From Halorussus sp. MSC15.2 (GTDB lineage: Archaea; Halobacteriota; Halobacteria; Halobacteriales; Haladaptataceae): 64,000 nt of DNA. How positions within the stretch are numbered: the stretch's first letter is position 1; each line of letters begins with the position of its first letter. Made by a program: the position numbers and the translations under genes. Below, one piece after another: positions 1 through 8,952 of this stretch. The notes under the pieces were generated by a model. That model saw nothing but the letters and a program-made list of their open reading frames with translations. It made no database searches and was not told where the DNA came from. The stretch lies in assembly GCF_010747475.1 (NCBI RefSeq), contig NZ_VSLZ01000007.1, positions 1 through 64,000 of the forward strand, read 5' to 3'.

Positions 1-103
1 CCACGCGGTCGCCCTCCGAGCGCGCGAACCGCCGGACCGCCCGGTTGGCGTCCCGCGCGCTCTCCTTGACGGCGACGGTGAACGGGTCGGAGTCGAAGGT
101 CAT
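1..103 (-). CDS. Hypothetical protein, 5' part only (gene runs off the window edge)
   Basis: An ATG on the minus strand at 103 opens a frame that stays open to the window edge and gives 34 residues starting MTFDSDPFTV and ending near SEGDRV. A TATA-like box on the same strand (around 128-136) sits about 28 nt upstream, the spacing expected for a leaderless haloarchaeal transcript. The fragment is too short to assign a family. No function is proposed. Confidence 0.5.
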   Translation of the reverse strand, partial: MTFDSDPFTVAVKESARDANRAVRRFARSEGDRV

Positions 104-216
104 TACGGGGGTGGTCTCGGGCGCGGTATTTGTATCTGAAGATGCTGACCGAAGGAGTCGGAGCGACGTATCGCCCCGCCCGAATACACCGGACGAACTC
201 TGTCTAAACCCGTTGT

Positions 217-432
217 TTACTCCTGCTCGTTGGGGTTGAAGAGATAATAGACTGCGGCCAGCGAGAGACCCATCGCGACTGCCTGAAGCGTCACTAACTC
301 ACCGCCGAACAGCGCGCCGACGATACCCGCCGCCGTAGCAGCCACGAAACCAGCGAGCGCAGCGTACTCGACGCGGGATAGGTTCCGCGTCCACTCGTCG
401 AGGCGACGGTACAACTGCTTCGTTTTGCTCAT
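217..432 (-). CDS. Small two-helix membrane protein
   Basis: The 71-residue product has a basic, amphipathic N-terminus (MSKTKQLYRRLDEW) followed by two hydrophobic stretches at roughly residues 23-42 and 47-65, and an acidic tail (NPNEQE). This predicts a small integral membrane protein with a short loop between helices. I do not recognise the family. It stands alone between a truncated gene and the aldehyde dehydrogenase gene; about 170 nt without any evident gene lie upstream of it (433-603). Confidence 0.6.
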   Translation of the reverse strand: MSKTKQLYRRLDEWTRNLSRVEYAALAGFVAATAAGIVGALFGGELVTLQAVAMGLSLAAVYYLFNPNEQE

Positions 433-603
433 GTTTCATGTTTCCACGACCGACACAACAGTGTTTCCACTGGGAGACACCCCTCGCGGGGTGGGCGCGA
501 CACGGCGTCACCGGCGGACGCGGTCTGTCGTCCGGTGTTTCATCACCGTTTTACCGCGTTTCGGGCCGCCGTCCGCGGCCCTCCGCTGCCGAAACGGTGC
601 CGC

Positions 604-2097
604 TCAGAACGGGTAGTCGCGCTTCTCGGTCTGGGTCGAAATCCACTTCGTCTGGGTGAGTTCGTGGAGAATCGCGTCGCCGTCGTACCGGCCGATGCCC
701 GACGCCTTCATGCCGCCGAACGGGACCGACGGCTCCTCGTTGACGGGTTGGTCGTTGACGTGGACCATCCCGGCCTCGATTCGGTCCGCGAGTTCGCGTC
801 CGCGGTCGAGGTCCCCCGCGTGAATCGCGGCAGCGAGACCGTGTTCGGTGTCGTTCGCCATCTCGACGGCCTCCTCCTCGTCGGAGAAGGGAATCACCGG
901 CGCGACCGGGCCGAAGTGTTCGTTGCAGGCCGCGGCCATGTCGTTGGTCGCGTCCGAGAGGACCGTCGGTTCGACGTAGAGGTCCTCGTGACCGCCGCCG
1001 GTTTCGAGCGTCGCGCCCTGCTCGACCGTCTCCTCGACGTACGCCAGAATCTGGTCGCGCTGGTCCTCGTCGATGACCGGGCCGACCACGTTCTCGCGCT
1101 CGCGGGGGTCGCCGATAGGGAGACTCCCGGCGCGCTCGGCCAGTTGCTCGACGTACTCGTCGTACAGCGATTCGTGAACGAGATGGCGGTTGATGGAGAT
1201 GCAGATTTGGCCCTGATGCAGGAACGACCCGAACACCGCCGAATCGACCGCGGCGTCCACGTCGGCGTCCGCGGTGACGACGTAGGGGTTGTTCCCGCCG
1301 AGTTCCATCGCCGGGAGCGCGAGGTTCTCCGCGGCCTGCGCGGCGACCCGCCTGCCGACCTCGGTCGAACCGGTGAACGCCATCACGTCGAGTTCCGGGT
1401 GGGAGGCCATCCGGTCGCCGACGTCGGACCCGCGGCCGGTCACGACGTTCAGGAGACCGTCGGGGAGTCCGGCCTCCTCGAAGATGCGCGCGAGCAGGAG
1501 ACCGCCCGTCACTGGCGTCGAGGAGGCGGGCTTGAGGACCACGGCGTTGCCGGTGGCCAGCGCGGGCGCGACCGCCCGCATCGAGAGGTTGAACGGGAAG
1601 TTCCACGGCGAGATGACCCCGACCACGCCCTCGGGGACGCGCTCGATTTCGTTCTGCTTGCCGGGAATCATCGAGTCGGAGGTTTCGGTCTCCATCCGCC
1701 CGGCCAGCCCCGTCGCGTGGTGGCACATCCCCTGCGCCGTCTGCCACTCCGCGAACGCCTTGGCGTTGGCGCTGCCCGATTCGACGGCCAGCGCCTCCAG
1801 AATGTCGTCGCGCCGGTCGTCCAGAATGCCGATGGCGTCCTCAATTACCGACGCGCGCTCCTCGGCCGACCGCTCGCTCCACGCCGCCTGCGCGGCCGCG
1901 GCCGCCTCGTAGGCCCGGTCCACGTCGTCTTCGGTGGCAGCCGGAACCTCGGTCACTCGCTCGCGGGTCGCCGGGTTCTCGACCGCGATGGTCTCGTCGC
2001 GACTCGCAGCGACCCACTCGCCGTCCACGTACAGCGCGTTCCAATCACCGTCGAGAGTAAATTCTCTGTCGGTCACGTCCTGCTGTTGGAGTTCCAA
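604..2097 (-). CDS. Aldehyde dehydrogenase (NAD(P)+-dependent)
   Basis: At 497 residues this is full length for the aldehyde dehydrogenase superfamily, which oxidises aldehydes to carboxylates with NAD(P)+. The active site is complete: the oxyanion Asn in SPWNFPFN, the general-base Glu in MELGGNN (Glu about residue 265), and the catalytic Cys in GQICISINR (about residue 299). The GQICIS context resembles aromatic-aldehyde (benzaldehyde/vanillin type) enzymes, but substrate cannot be read from sequence. The C-terminus has the usual PFGGMKASGIGR segment. It is transcribed away from the Spo0M-like gene; the 120-nt spacer presumably holds both promoters. Confidence 0.93.
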   Translation of the reverse strand: MELQQQDVTDREFTLDGDWNALYVDGEWVAASRDETIAVENPATRERVTEVPAATEDDVDRAYEAAAAAQAAWSERSAEERASVIEDAIGILDDRRDDILEALAVESGSANAKAFAEWQTAQGMCHHATGLAGRMETETSDSMIPGKQNEIERVPEGVVGVISPWNFPFNLSMRAVAPALATGNAVVLKPASSTPVTGGLLLARIFEEAGLPDGLLNVVTGRGSDVGDRMASHPELDVMAFTGSTEVGRRVAAQAAENLALPAMELGGNNPYVVTADADVDAAVDSAVFGSFLHQGQICISINRHLVHESLYDEYVEQLAERAGSLPIGDPRERENVVGPVIDEDQRDQILAYVEETVEQGATLETGGGHEDLYVEPTVLSDATNDMAAACNEHFGPVAPVIPFSDEEEAVEMANDTEHGLAAAIHAGDLDRGRELADRIEAGMVHVNDQPVNEEPSVPFGGMKASGIGRYDGDAILHELTQTKWISTQTEKRDYPF

Positions 2098-2217
2098 CGT
2101 GAAAATACGGTCGGACGACGACCGGGAGCAAGGTCGAGACGTTTATCACGGCGGTAGGAAGGGAACGAGAACCACCCAAAGATACTCGGCGCTCGCGAGA
2201 GACGTGTCATCCGAACC

Positions 2218-2955
2218 ATGAAAAAAGTTCTCGCGAGCGTCGGTATCGGCAACGCCAGCGTCGATACCGTCCTGCCCTCTGCGACCGTCACGCCCGGCGA
2301 AACCATCGACGCGGAAGTCCACGTCAGCGGCGGGTCCGCCGAACAGGAAGTCGGCGCGATTCGATTCGAGTTGGAGACCCAGTACGCCACCGAAGAAGGG
2401 TACGACGACGCGGACATCGACCGATTCACCTTGACCGACGACCTGACCATCCCGCCGGACCACGAGGAGACGCGCTCGGTCTCCATCGACGTCCCCTACG
2501 GAACGCCCGTGACGCTGGGCAACGTGGACGTGTGGGTCGAGACCGAACTCGACATCGACTGGGCGGTGGACCCCGAGGACAAGGACTACCTCGACGTGAC
2601 GCCGACTCCGCGCCTGCAAGCGGTCTTCGACGCGATGGAGGACCTCGGCTTCTCGTTCCGGTCGGCCGAGTGCGAGGCCGACCCCTACGACCGGTACGGG
2701 TCCGGCAACCGGTTCGTACAGGAGTTCGAGTTCCGGCCGCAGTCGGGTCCCTTCCGCGGCGAGTTGGACGAGGTGGAACTCGTCGCCCGAGAGAACGCCG
2801 ACGAACTCACGCTGTTCGTGGAGATAGACCGCCGCGGCGGTCTCCTGAGCGAGATGGCCGAGACCGACGAGTCGAAGACGAGTCTGACGGTTCGGGACCC
2901 GGACCCGGCGACGGTTCGTGACGACTTGGAGCGCGCGCTGAACCAGTACGCCTGA
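2218..2955 (+). CDS. Spo0M-family (sporulation-control-like) protein, arrestin fold
   Basis: The 245-residue protein starts MKKVLASVGIGNASVDT and carries the Spo0M pattern: a beta-rich N-terminal half with PGETIDAEVHVSGG, then an RFELETQY strand, a conserved IPPDHEET turn and VPYGTPVTLGNVDVWVETELDIDW. In Bacillus the family influences sporulation; archaea do not sporulate, and the family is thought to have an arrestin-like adaptor fold. No signal peptide or membrane segment is present, so it is predicted to be cytosolic. It is divergent from the aldehyde dehydrogenase gene. The family call is firm but the role here is unknown. Confidence 0.85.
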   Translation: MKKVLASVGIGNASVDTVLPSATVTPGETIDAEVHVSGGSAEQEVGAIRFELETQYATEEGYDDADIDRFTLTDDLTIPPDHEETRSVSIDVPYGTPVTLGNVDVWVETELDIDWAVDPEDKDYLDVTPTPRLQAVFDAMEDLGFSFRSAECEADPYDRYGSGNRFVQEFEFRPQSGPFRGELDEVELVARENADELTLFVEIDRRGGLLSEMAETDESKTSLTVRDPDPATVRDDLERALNQYA

Positions 2956-3065
2956 GTCGGAGTCGGGCGCTCACCCCTGACCGCTCTCCTTTCGCCGACT
3001 CTCCGACGACGTTCGGTCCACCCACTGCCAAACCCTTACCTCGGCCCGCCGACAACCGACACCCT

Positions 3066-3962
3066 ATGAAGCAGTTCCCGGCCGTTCCTCGCGCCGACGA
3101 CGCCCCCTCGGACCTCCTCGACTCGGGCCACCTCTGGATTCAGGAGCGGGTGGACGGGGCGCACCTCCGGTTCAGACTCCGCGAGTCGGGTCTCATCGAG
3201 TTCGGCGACCGGCGTCGGACCTACGACGCCCACGAGATTCCGCTCGGATACCGCCGCGCGGTCCGGCACGTCCGCGAGTCGTTCGACCGCGAGGCGCTCC
3301 GGGCGACGCGCGACGACCCCTCCTCGGTCGTCTTCTTCGGCGAGGCGACGGTGCGCCGCGCCATCGACTACGACTGGGACCGGACGCCTCCGTTTCTGGG
3401 TTTCGACGTGTGGGACGCCGCCGAACGAGACTCGGCGGGCAATCGGTCGGGGTCAGACGACGCGGACGGCCGCTTCCTGCCGCCCGACGCGGTCGAGCGG
3501 GCGTACGACCGCCTCGGTCTCGACGCCGTGAACGCGTTCGAGAAGGAGGTCCGGGCCGCGGACTTCGACCCCGATAGCTACGAGGTGCCCGACTCGGCGT
3601 GGTACGACGGTCCCGCCGCGGGCGTCGTGGTCCGGAACAAGACCGGCCAGCGCGCGGTGATTCCGCACCCGGACGTTCGGGGGAGCGACGACGGGCCGTC
3701 CGCAGACGACCCGAGTCCGACCGAGGCGTCCGCCGACGAACTCGCCGCGGCGTACGCGACCGACCAGCGAATCCAGAGCGTCGTCGGCGAACTCGAAGCC
3801 AGCGAGCGTCCGGTCACGTTCGACGCCGTCTTCGACCGACTCGTCGAGGACATCGCGCGCGAGGAGTACGCCGACCTCTTCGACGGCGACCGGTCGGTCG
3901 ATGCGTCGGCGTTCCGCTCGGCGGTGGCGGCGCGGACGCAGGCGCGCCTCGACGCAGAGTAG
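3066..3962 (+). CDS. RNA-ligase-like nucleotidyltransferase fold, probably catalytically altered
   Basis: The 298-residue protein shows the motif order of the ATP-dependent RNA ligase/nucleotidyltransferase family: motif I around residues 26-33 (QERVDGAH), motif III FFGEA (Glu 93), motif IIIa FLGFDVW (110-116) and a motif IV-like AAGVVVRNK (184-192). The family consensus for motif I is KxDG with Lys as the adenylylated nucleophile; here position 28 is Arg. Motif IV usually has Glu before Gly and here has Ala 185, and no clear motif V Lys follows in the GQRAVIPHP stretch. It may be a non-catalytic homologue. The C-terminal 90 residues are acidic and helical. Confidence 0.75.
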   Translation: MKQFPAVPRADDAPSDLLDSGHLWIQERVDGAHLRFRLRESGLIEFGDRRRTYDAHEIPLGYRRAVRHVRESFDREALRATRDDPSSVVFFGEATVRRAIDYDWDRTPPFLGFDVWDAAERDSAGNRSGSDDADGRFLPPDAVERAYDRLGLDAVNAFEKEVRAADFDPDSYEVPDSAWYDGPAAGVVVRNKTGQRAVIPHPDVRGSDDGPSADDPSPTEASADELAAAYATDQRIQSVVGELEASERPVTFDAVFDRLVEDIAREEYADLFDGDRSVDASAFRSAVAARTQARLDAE

Positions 3963-3977
3963 TCGGCGGTCGGCGAC

Positions 3978-4358
3978 TCAGAACCCGAGCGTCCGCCGGA
4001 GGCGCGTCACGAGACCGCTGTCGGACGTGGGGAGTTCGCGGGCCAGCGCGTCGAGTTCGTCGTCGCCGAACCGGTCGTCGCCGCGGGCCTCGCGCAACCA
4101 CCCCTCCCACTCGCTCTCGGTCAGGGTCCCCCGCGACTCGGGACCCCACTGTTCGACCAGCGCCTCGCGCTCCCGGAACGGGATGTCCATCTCGCCGCCG
4201 CCCCAGTGGAGCGGCGAGAGCCAGAACTCGTACTTGGCGTCCTCGTTCGGGGACTCGTCGTCGCCCGGGAACACGACGCGGTAGGGGTAGTCGTTGTAGA
4301 GGAACACGTCGTCTGACGTGACGGTGTCGCCGTTTGGGAGTTCGAGGGTGCGCGTCAT
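3978..4358 (-). CDS. Conserved-looking haloarchaeal hypothetical protein
   Basis: This 126-residue, acidic, soluble protein begins MTRTLELPNGDTVTSDDVFL and has an aromatic central stretch (LYNDYPYRVVF, FWLSPLHWGGGEMDIPF). It ends with a basic segment, VTRLRRTLGF. There is no signal peptide, membrane segment or recognisable catalytic motif. Codon use and acidity match its neighbours, so it is likely real. Its stop lies only 15 nt from the convergent RNA-ligase-like gene. I do not recognise the family. Confidence 0.65.
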   Translation of the reverse strand: MTRTLELPNGDTVTSDDVFLYNDYPYRVVFPGDDESPNEDAKYEFWLSPLHWGGGEMDIPFREREALVEQWGPESRGTLTESEWEGWLREARGDDRFGDDELDALARELPTSDSGLVTRLRRTLGF

Positions 4359-4500
4359 CAGTTAGACGATAGTTGGACCGCCGGACGCTTGAGGATTTCC
4401 CGGCATCGGCTTCCGTTTCGGCCGCACGACGCGACCCGAATCGGTTCGATACTGCTGACCAACAGAAAACATATGTCTCCTAGCTTAGTGTCCTCCCGCT

Positions 4501-5649
4501 ATGCGACGAAGGCGCTTCCTCGCCGCCCTGAGCGGAACCGTCGGTTCCGGATGGTGTGTTCTCTCCGATACGCAAGCGGACGCGGCCGCCTCGACCACGA
4601 CCGGCGATGCTGTCGGCTGGGACGGTAGTGACGGCGTCGGAGGCTCCGACCGCGACGTCGTGGCCCAGCGAACAGCCGACCGGACGCTCGCGCTCTCGCC
4701 CTCCAGTTACGTCACGGACGACCGCGGAACGGTCGAACTCCAATTTGCCGCGCCAGCGACTGCCGACGGGCCTGCCGTCCTCCGGGCGACACTCACGAAC
4801 GCGAACGACTTCGAGAACACCTTCCGATTGGGCGAAACGCCGCCGTTCGACCGGACCCCGCAAGCGAAACCCGAGACGACGGCCGACCGGCTACCGGTGT
4901 TCCTCGCACCGACCGCGAACCACGACCTCTGCGAGACGCCGCCGGCGTATGGACGCGCCGACGACGGTCGGTGGCTTCTCGCCCGCGAAGACGACTGGCT
5001 TCCCGAGACCGTCACGCTCGGCCCCGGCGAGACCGTCCGCGGCGAGTACGTCCTTCTCGGCCACCCGGAGAGCCGGAAACCGCCGCTCGGCCGGTACGAA
5101 ATCGCCCCGGAGTTCGCGCTCGGTTTGACTGCGTGGCGGACTACGAAACAGGGTCCTCGCGGCCGCTCGGCGTTCGAGGGGACGGAGCCACCGTCGCTTC
5201 CGGTCGAGGAGGAACGCCCGGTCAACTGGTATCACGACGCTGACCGCGAGTCGGCGGTCTACCTTGAACCGTCGGCGGAGTACGTGTCCCTCCCGGCGGA
5301 ACTCGAGTTCACCTTTCACAACCACTCGCGCCGCCCCCGGTCGTGTGAGTTCTACCGACTCTACCGGTGGGAGGGCGACGGCTGGCGGCTACTCGACCGA
5401 GGGTATCCGGTTCAGGCCTGCTACGGACGTTCGCCCGGCGAGCGGACGACTTTCCGCCTCCGGGCGTTTCCGGGGAAGGTCCTCGAGGGCGACGGCGGAC
5501 TGCGGAGTCGCTCGATGCGACTCGACCCCGGCCGGTACGCCTTCGCGGTCGGCTACGACGAGGTCTACGCTGCGCTGTTCGAACTCGTCGGACAGATGTG
5601 CGGAATCCCTCTCGCCGAGAGGGGTCAGAGCAGGTCGCGGTTCCTGTAG
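4501..5649 (+). CDS. Putative Tat-exported protein with Ig-like C-terminal domain
   Basis: The protein is 382 residues and starts MRRRRFLAALSGTVGSGW, an Arg-rich leader with RRRFLA resembling a Tat signal. The residues that follow (about 25-55) are Ala/Ser/Asp-rich, as expected after export. The middle (about 70-210) is beta-rich. Residues about 250-360 (VYLEPSAEYVSLPAELEF, then YRLYRWEGDGWRLLDRGY) resemble an Ig-like domain. A cell-surface location is inferred. The 3' end overlaps the convergent ABC permease gene by 25 nt, so the last residues (PLAERGQSRSRFL) are encoded antisense to the permease C-terminus. The upstream sequence contains a weak AT-rich element near 4468. Confidence 0.7.
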   Translation: MRRRRFLAALSGTVGSGWCVLSDTQADAAASTTTGDAVGWDGSDGVGGSDRDVVAQRTADRTLALSPSSYVTDDRGTVELQFAAPATADGPAVLRATLTNANDFENTFRLGETPPFDRTPQAKPETTADRLPVFLAPTANHDLCETPPAYGRADDGRWLLAREDDWLPETVTLGPGETVRGEYVLLGHPESRKPPLGRYEIAPEFALGLTAWRTTKQGPRGRSAFEGTEPPSLPVEEERPVNWYHDADRESAVYLEPSAEYVSLPAELEFTFHNHSRRPRSCEFYRLYRWEGDGWRLLDRGYPVQACYGRSPGERTTFRLRAFPGKVLEGDGGLRSRSMRLDPGRYAFAVGYDEVYAALFELVGQMCGIPLAERGQSRSRFL

Positions 5650-6605
5650 TAGACCACTCCGGCGACCGGCGCGAGGACCGTCCAGACGAGGAGGACGACC
5701 GCCGCGAACGGGTAACCGGTCGCAACCGTCGAGACTCCCTCGAACGGAGTCGAGATGAGCGGGTGGCCGTCCCCGACCGGTGCGAACAGCGTCGTGAGCT
5801 TCACGTAGGCGTTGATGGGGTTGAGCCGTCCGACCCAGAAGTACCACTCGGGTAGCGGGAACTTGTCCTCGACGCCCTGCAGGAGGACGAACTGGAACGC
5901 GGGCCACCCGGCCCGGAGGACGGCGAACACGGCGATGACGACCGCGACGGCGCGGTTGGCGGTGTCGGCGTACGCCGACGCGGTGAGTCCGATGCCGACG
6001 AACAGCAGCGCGTACGGGACCGAGACGAGCGTGAGACCGACCATCCCGAGCAGCGAACCGCCCTCGAAGGTGAACGCGACGACGACGCCCGTGAGCGCGA
6101 GGCAGACCACCAGCGGGACGACAACGACCGCCGACCGCGAGAGGTACTTGCCGACGAACGCATCGTCGCGGGAGTTCGGCAGGCCCAGCAGGAAGCGGAC
6201 GCTCCCCGTCTCGCGTTCGCCGACCAGCGCGGCGTAACTCCCGACGAGACAGACCAGCGGAAGCACGAACGACAGTCCGGACCCGACCGCGAGGACGGCG
6301 AGTTCCATCCCCGGGCGCACTCCGGTTCGGGGGTCCGAGAGCGCGAGCGCCCCCGCGACGGCGAGGACGGTGAACGCGACCACGACGCCCGCTATCTGCT
6401 TCGGGTTGCCGAGGAAGACGAGCGCGGCGATGGACCCGACGGTGAGGAGTCCGCCAACCCCGGCGAGCGCGGCCACGTCGGACGCCAACGCGAACAGGCC
6501 CACCGCGACCACGGTGGTGAGCGCGACGATGGCGCTCACCGCGGTGCCGGTCCGCGAGCGGTAGACGCTCGTCAGGTCGCGCCGAAACACGTCGGCTCGG
6601 CTCAC
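5625..6605 (-). CDS. ABC-2 type transporter permease
   Basis: This 326-residue integral membrane protein has about six hydrophobic spans. It starts at a GTG that overlaps the stop of the upstream ATPase gene by 4 nt, showing translational coupling. The conserved ABC-2 features are the GERETGSVRFLLGLPNSRDD loop between the second and third helix groups and the C-terminal YYRNRDLL, typical of haloarchaeal NosY-like permeases. It pairs with the ATPase encoded just upstream to form an exporter; the substrate is unknown (lipid, antibiotic or protein-processing roles are all possible). It is convergent with the exported-protein gene, overlapping it by 25 nt. Confidence 0.9.
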   Translation of the reverse strand: MSRADVFRRDLTSVYRSRTGTAVSAIVALTTVVAVGLFALASDVAALAGVGGLLTVGSIAALVFLGNPKQIAGVVVAFTVLAVAGALALSDPRTGVRPGMELAVLAVGSGLSFVLPLVCLVGSYAALVGERETGSVRFLLGLPNSRDDAFVGKYLSRSAVVVVPLVVCLALTGVVVAFTFEGGSLLGMVGLTLVSVPYALLFVGIGLTASAYADTANRAVAVVIAVFAVLRAGWPAFQFVLLQGVEDKFPLPEWYFWVGRLNPINAYVKLTTLFAPVGDGHPLISTPFEGVSTVATGYPFAAVVLLVWTVLAPVAGVVYYRNRDLL

Positions 6606-7513
6606 GCCGTCCCCTCCGTGTACTTCGAGAACACGTCCGACAGCGAGGCGTCCCGGACCTCGAAGTCCTCGAAGACGCCCGCGTCGGCCACCGCGTTCAG
6701 CGCGCGGAGTTTCGCCGTCCCGTCGCCGTCGCAGTCGATTTCGATTCGACCGTGGCGCTCCCGGACCTCGCGGACGCCGTCGAGTCGCCGGAGGTCGGCC
6801 GCCAGCGCGTCGGGGACGGCCGACACCCGAACCGAGAGCGTCGCCCCCGCGCCGAGTTCTCGCCGGAGTTCTTCGACGCCGCCGACGGCCGCGAGCGACC
6901 CGTCGAGCAAAATGCCGATGCGGTCGGCGACGGCGTCCACCTGTTCGAGGATGTGGCTGGAGAAGAAGACGGTCGCGCCCCGGTCGGTCTCCTCGGTCAC
7001 GACCTCTCGAAGGGTCCGCGCGCCGTTCGGGTCCAGTCCGGTGGAGGGTTCGTCGAGGACGAGCAGGTCGGGGTCGCCGACCAGCGCGACGGCGAGCGCC
7101 ATCCGCTGGCGCATCCCCTTCGAGTAGCCCCCGGCGCGCCGGTCCGCGGCGTCCGCGAGTCCGACGCGTTCGAGGAGCGCGTCTGGGTCGTCGCCGGCGT
7201 CCTTCGTGTCGATGGCGTGCTGGACGTGTTCGCGGCCCGTGAGATTCGGATAGGCTCCGTAGCCTTCGAGCAGCAGGCCCGAGCGCTCGCGGACCGCCAC
7301 GGAGTCGCGCTGGGCGTCCTGGCCGAACACCCGAATCTCGCCGCTCGTCGGTTTCGTGAAGTCGAGCATCGCGTTGATGGTCGTGGACTTGCCCGCGCCG
7401 TTCGGGCCGAGGAAGCCGAACACCTCGCCCTCCTCGACGGACAGCGAGAGACCGTCCACTGCCGTCACGTCGCCGAACAGTTTGGACAAACTATCTATCT
7501 CGATGACTGACAT
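6602..7513 (-). CDS. ABC transporter ATP-binding protein (partner of ABC-2 permease)
   Basis: The 303-residue ATPase starts at the ATG of MSVIEIDSLSKLFGD; a longer frame running upstream is antisense to the monooxygenase and has non-protein-like composition. Walker A is GPNGAGKST, the signature is GYSKGMRQRM, Walker B is LLVLDEPSTGLDPNG, and the switch His lies in FFSSHIL. The C-terminal ~90 residues are the regulatory extension usual in ABC-2 exporters, ending DVFSKYTEG. The gene order ATPase-permease with a 4-nt overlap defines a two-gene operon. Confidence 0.93.
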   Translation of the reverse strand: MSVIEIDSLSKLFGDVTAVDGLSLSVEEGEVFGFLGPNGAGKSTTINAMLDFTKPTSGEIRVFGQDAQRDSVAVRERSGLLLEGYGAYPNLTGREHVQHAIDTKDAGDDPDALLERVGLADAADRRAGGYSKGMRQRMALAVALVGDPDLLVLDEPSTGLDPNGARTLREVVTEETDRGATVFFSSHILEQVDAVADRIGILLDGSLAAVGGVEELRRELGAGATLSVRVSAVPDALAADLRRLDGVREVRERHGRIEIDCDGDGTAKLRALNAVADAGVFEDFEVRDASLSDVFSKYTEGTA

Positions 7514-7668
7514 TCTGGTCTTGGTATCGTTGGCACAGCGGCACGGAATAAGTCTTCTTGCGACTCGGGAATCCACAGCGTCGTTACGGAACCGACCGGG
7601 GGTGGGCCTTCCCGTTCTACACTGCGCGACCAATCGGGACAGCGGTGTCCGCGAGCGCCCGCACCGCC

Positions 7669-8868
7669 TCACCCGCCGGAACCGCTCCCCGAGACGGGCG
7701 ACTCGGGGAGCGTCGTCTGGGACGCTCGCCGTTGCCGGAAGCGCCGAAAGAGCGCGTCCGGGAGCAGTCCGACGGCGACGTTCCGCGCCCGAGTGCCGAG
7801 GGCCGACTCTATCGTGCCGACGGTTCCGAGTCTGTGGGACTCGTCGCGGATTCGGTCTGCTCTGGGCTTCCGGTCGGTCTCGTACGCCCGGAAGGCCGAC
7901 GATAGCTCGCCGTGGGTGTCGATGGCGTGGGCCAACGCGAGGGCGTCTTCCACGCCCTGCGCCGCGCCCTGTCCGCCGAACGGGAGCATCGCGTGGGCCG
8001 CGTCGCCCGCGAGGACGACCGACCCGCGGTGCCACCGTTCGAGTTCCGGCACGTCGTCCAAGTCGGTGACGAAAATCGCGTCCGGGTCGAGCGACCCCAC
8101 GACGCCCGGAACCGGGTCGGGGAACTCGCCGAACCGCTCGCGGAGCGTCGCGGCGGGTTCCCGCGGGTCGGACGGGTCGGACTCCAGTCGCTCGGGTGCC
8201 GTCCCGAACCAGTAGAATCGGTCGGGACCGAGGGGTGCCCCACCGGTGTAGGTGCCCTCGCCCCACACCTCCACTCCCCGCGTGCGATACCGCTCGGGGA
8301 GTTCCGCCTCGGCGATGGCCCGATAGACGATGCCCTCCATCGAGCGGGGTTCGACGTCCGGGGCGACGAACTCCCGAACCGCGGAGTCGATGCCGTCCGC
8401 GCCGACGAGAACGTCCGGACGAACCCGCGTGCCGTCCGCGAACCGGACGATGGGGCGCTCCGGGTCCGTCACTTCGGTGCAACGTTTTCCGGTCCGGACT
8501 TCGGCGTCGAGTTCGTCCAGCAGTATCCGGAGCAGGTCGGCGCGGTGTATCGAGACGAACCCGTGGCCGAACCTCTCTCGCTCGAAGCGCAGGTCGAACC
8601 GCTTCAGGACGTTCCCGGACGGAGCGCAAATCGCGCTCCCGTCGAGTGGGACTCCGGCGTCTCGGAGTCGGTCGGCGATTCCGAGTCGGTCGAACACGAG
8701 CAGTGCGTTCGTCTGGAGCAGGATTCCGGCACCGACGGGACGATACTCCGACGCCGCCTCGAAGACGGCCGGTTCGAAACCTCGCCGTTCGAGCGCGAGC
8801 GCCGTCGTCAGGCCACAGATACCGCCGCCGACGACCGCGATGTCGGGCGACTCTCGTATCTCTTCCAT
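7669..8868 (-). CDS. FAD-dependent monooxygenase (aromatic-ring hydroxylase type)
   Basis: The start is taken at MEEIRESPDIAVVGGG, giving 399 residues, the normal size for group A flavoprotein monooxygenases, which use NAD(P)H, O2 and FAD to hydroxylate aromatic substrates. Diagnostic motifs are the N-terminal dinucleotide-binding VVGGGICGL (residues 12-20), the DG motif in VLVGADGIDSAVR, and the FAD ribityl-binding VLAGDAAHAMLPFGGQG. The C-terminus is Gly/Ser-rich (SPVSGSGSGG). It is divergent from the HTH_10 regulator at 8953, which could control it; the substrate is not evident. Confidence 0.92.
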   Translation of the reverse strand: MEEIRESPDIAVVGGGICGLTTALALERRGFEPAVFEAASEYRPVGAGILLQTNALLVFDRLGIADRLRDAGVPLDGSAICAPSGNVLKRFDLRFERERFGHGFVSIHRADLLRILLDELDAEVRTGKRCTEVTDPERPIVRFADGTRVRPDVLVGADGIDSAVREFVAPDVEPRSMEGIVYRAIAEAELPERYRTRGVEVWGEGTYTGGAPLGPDRFYWFGTAPERLESDPSDPREPAATLRERFGEFPDPVPGVVGSLDPDAIFVTDLDDVPELERWHRGSVVLAGDAAHAMLPFGGQGAAQGVEDALALAHAIDTHGELSSAFRAYETDRKPRADRIRDESHRLGTVGTIESALGTRARNVAVGLLPDALFRRFRQRRASQTTLPESPVSGSGSGG

Positions 8869-8952
8869 GTCCGTTCGTTCGGGACCGACGACGAATCGTC
8901 GTTTGCCGGTCATCCACGACCTTTGAAGTCCCTTCGGGTTTCTCTCACGGGT

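Noticed and set aside
535-2157. 540-codon plus-strand frame opposite the aldehyde dehydrogenase
   Set aside because: It is the antisense of a gene with a complete active site; the long frame is a GC-rich codon artefact and its translation has no family motifs.
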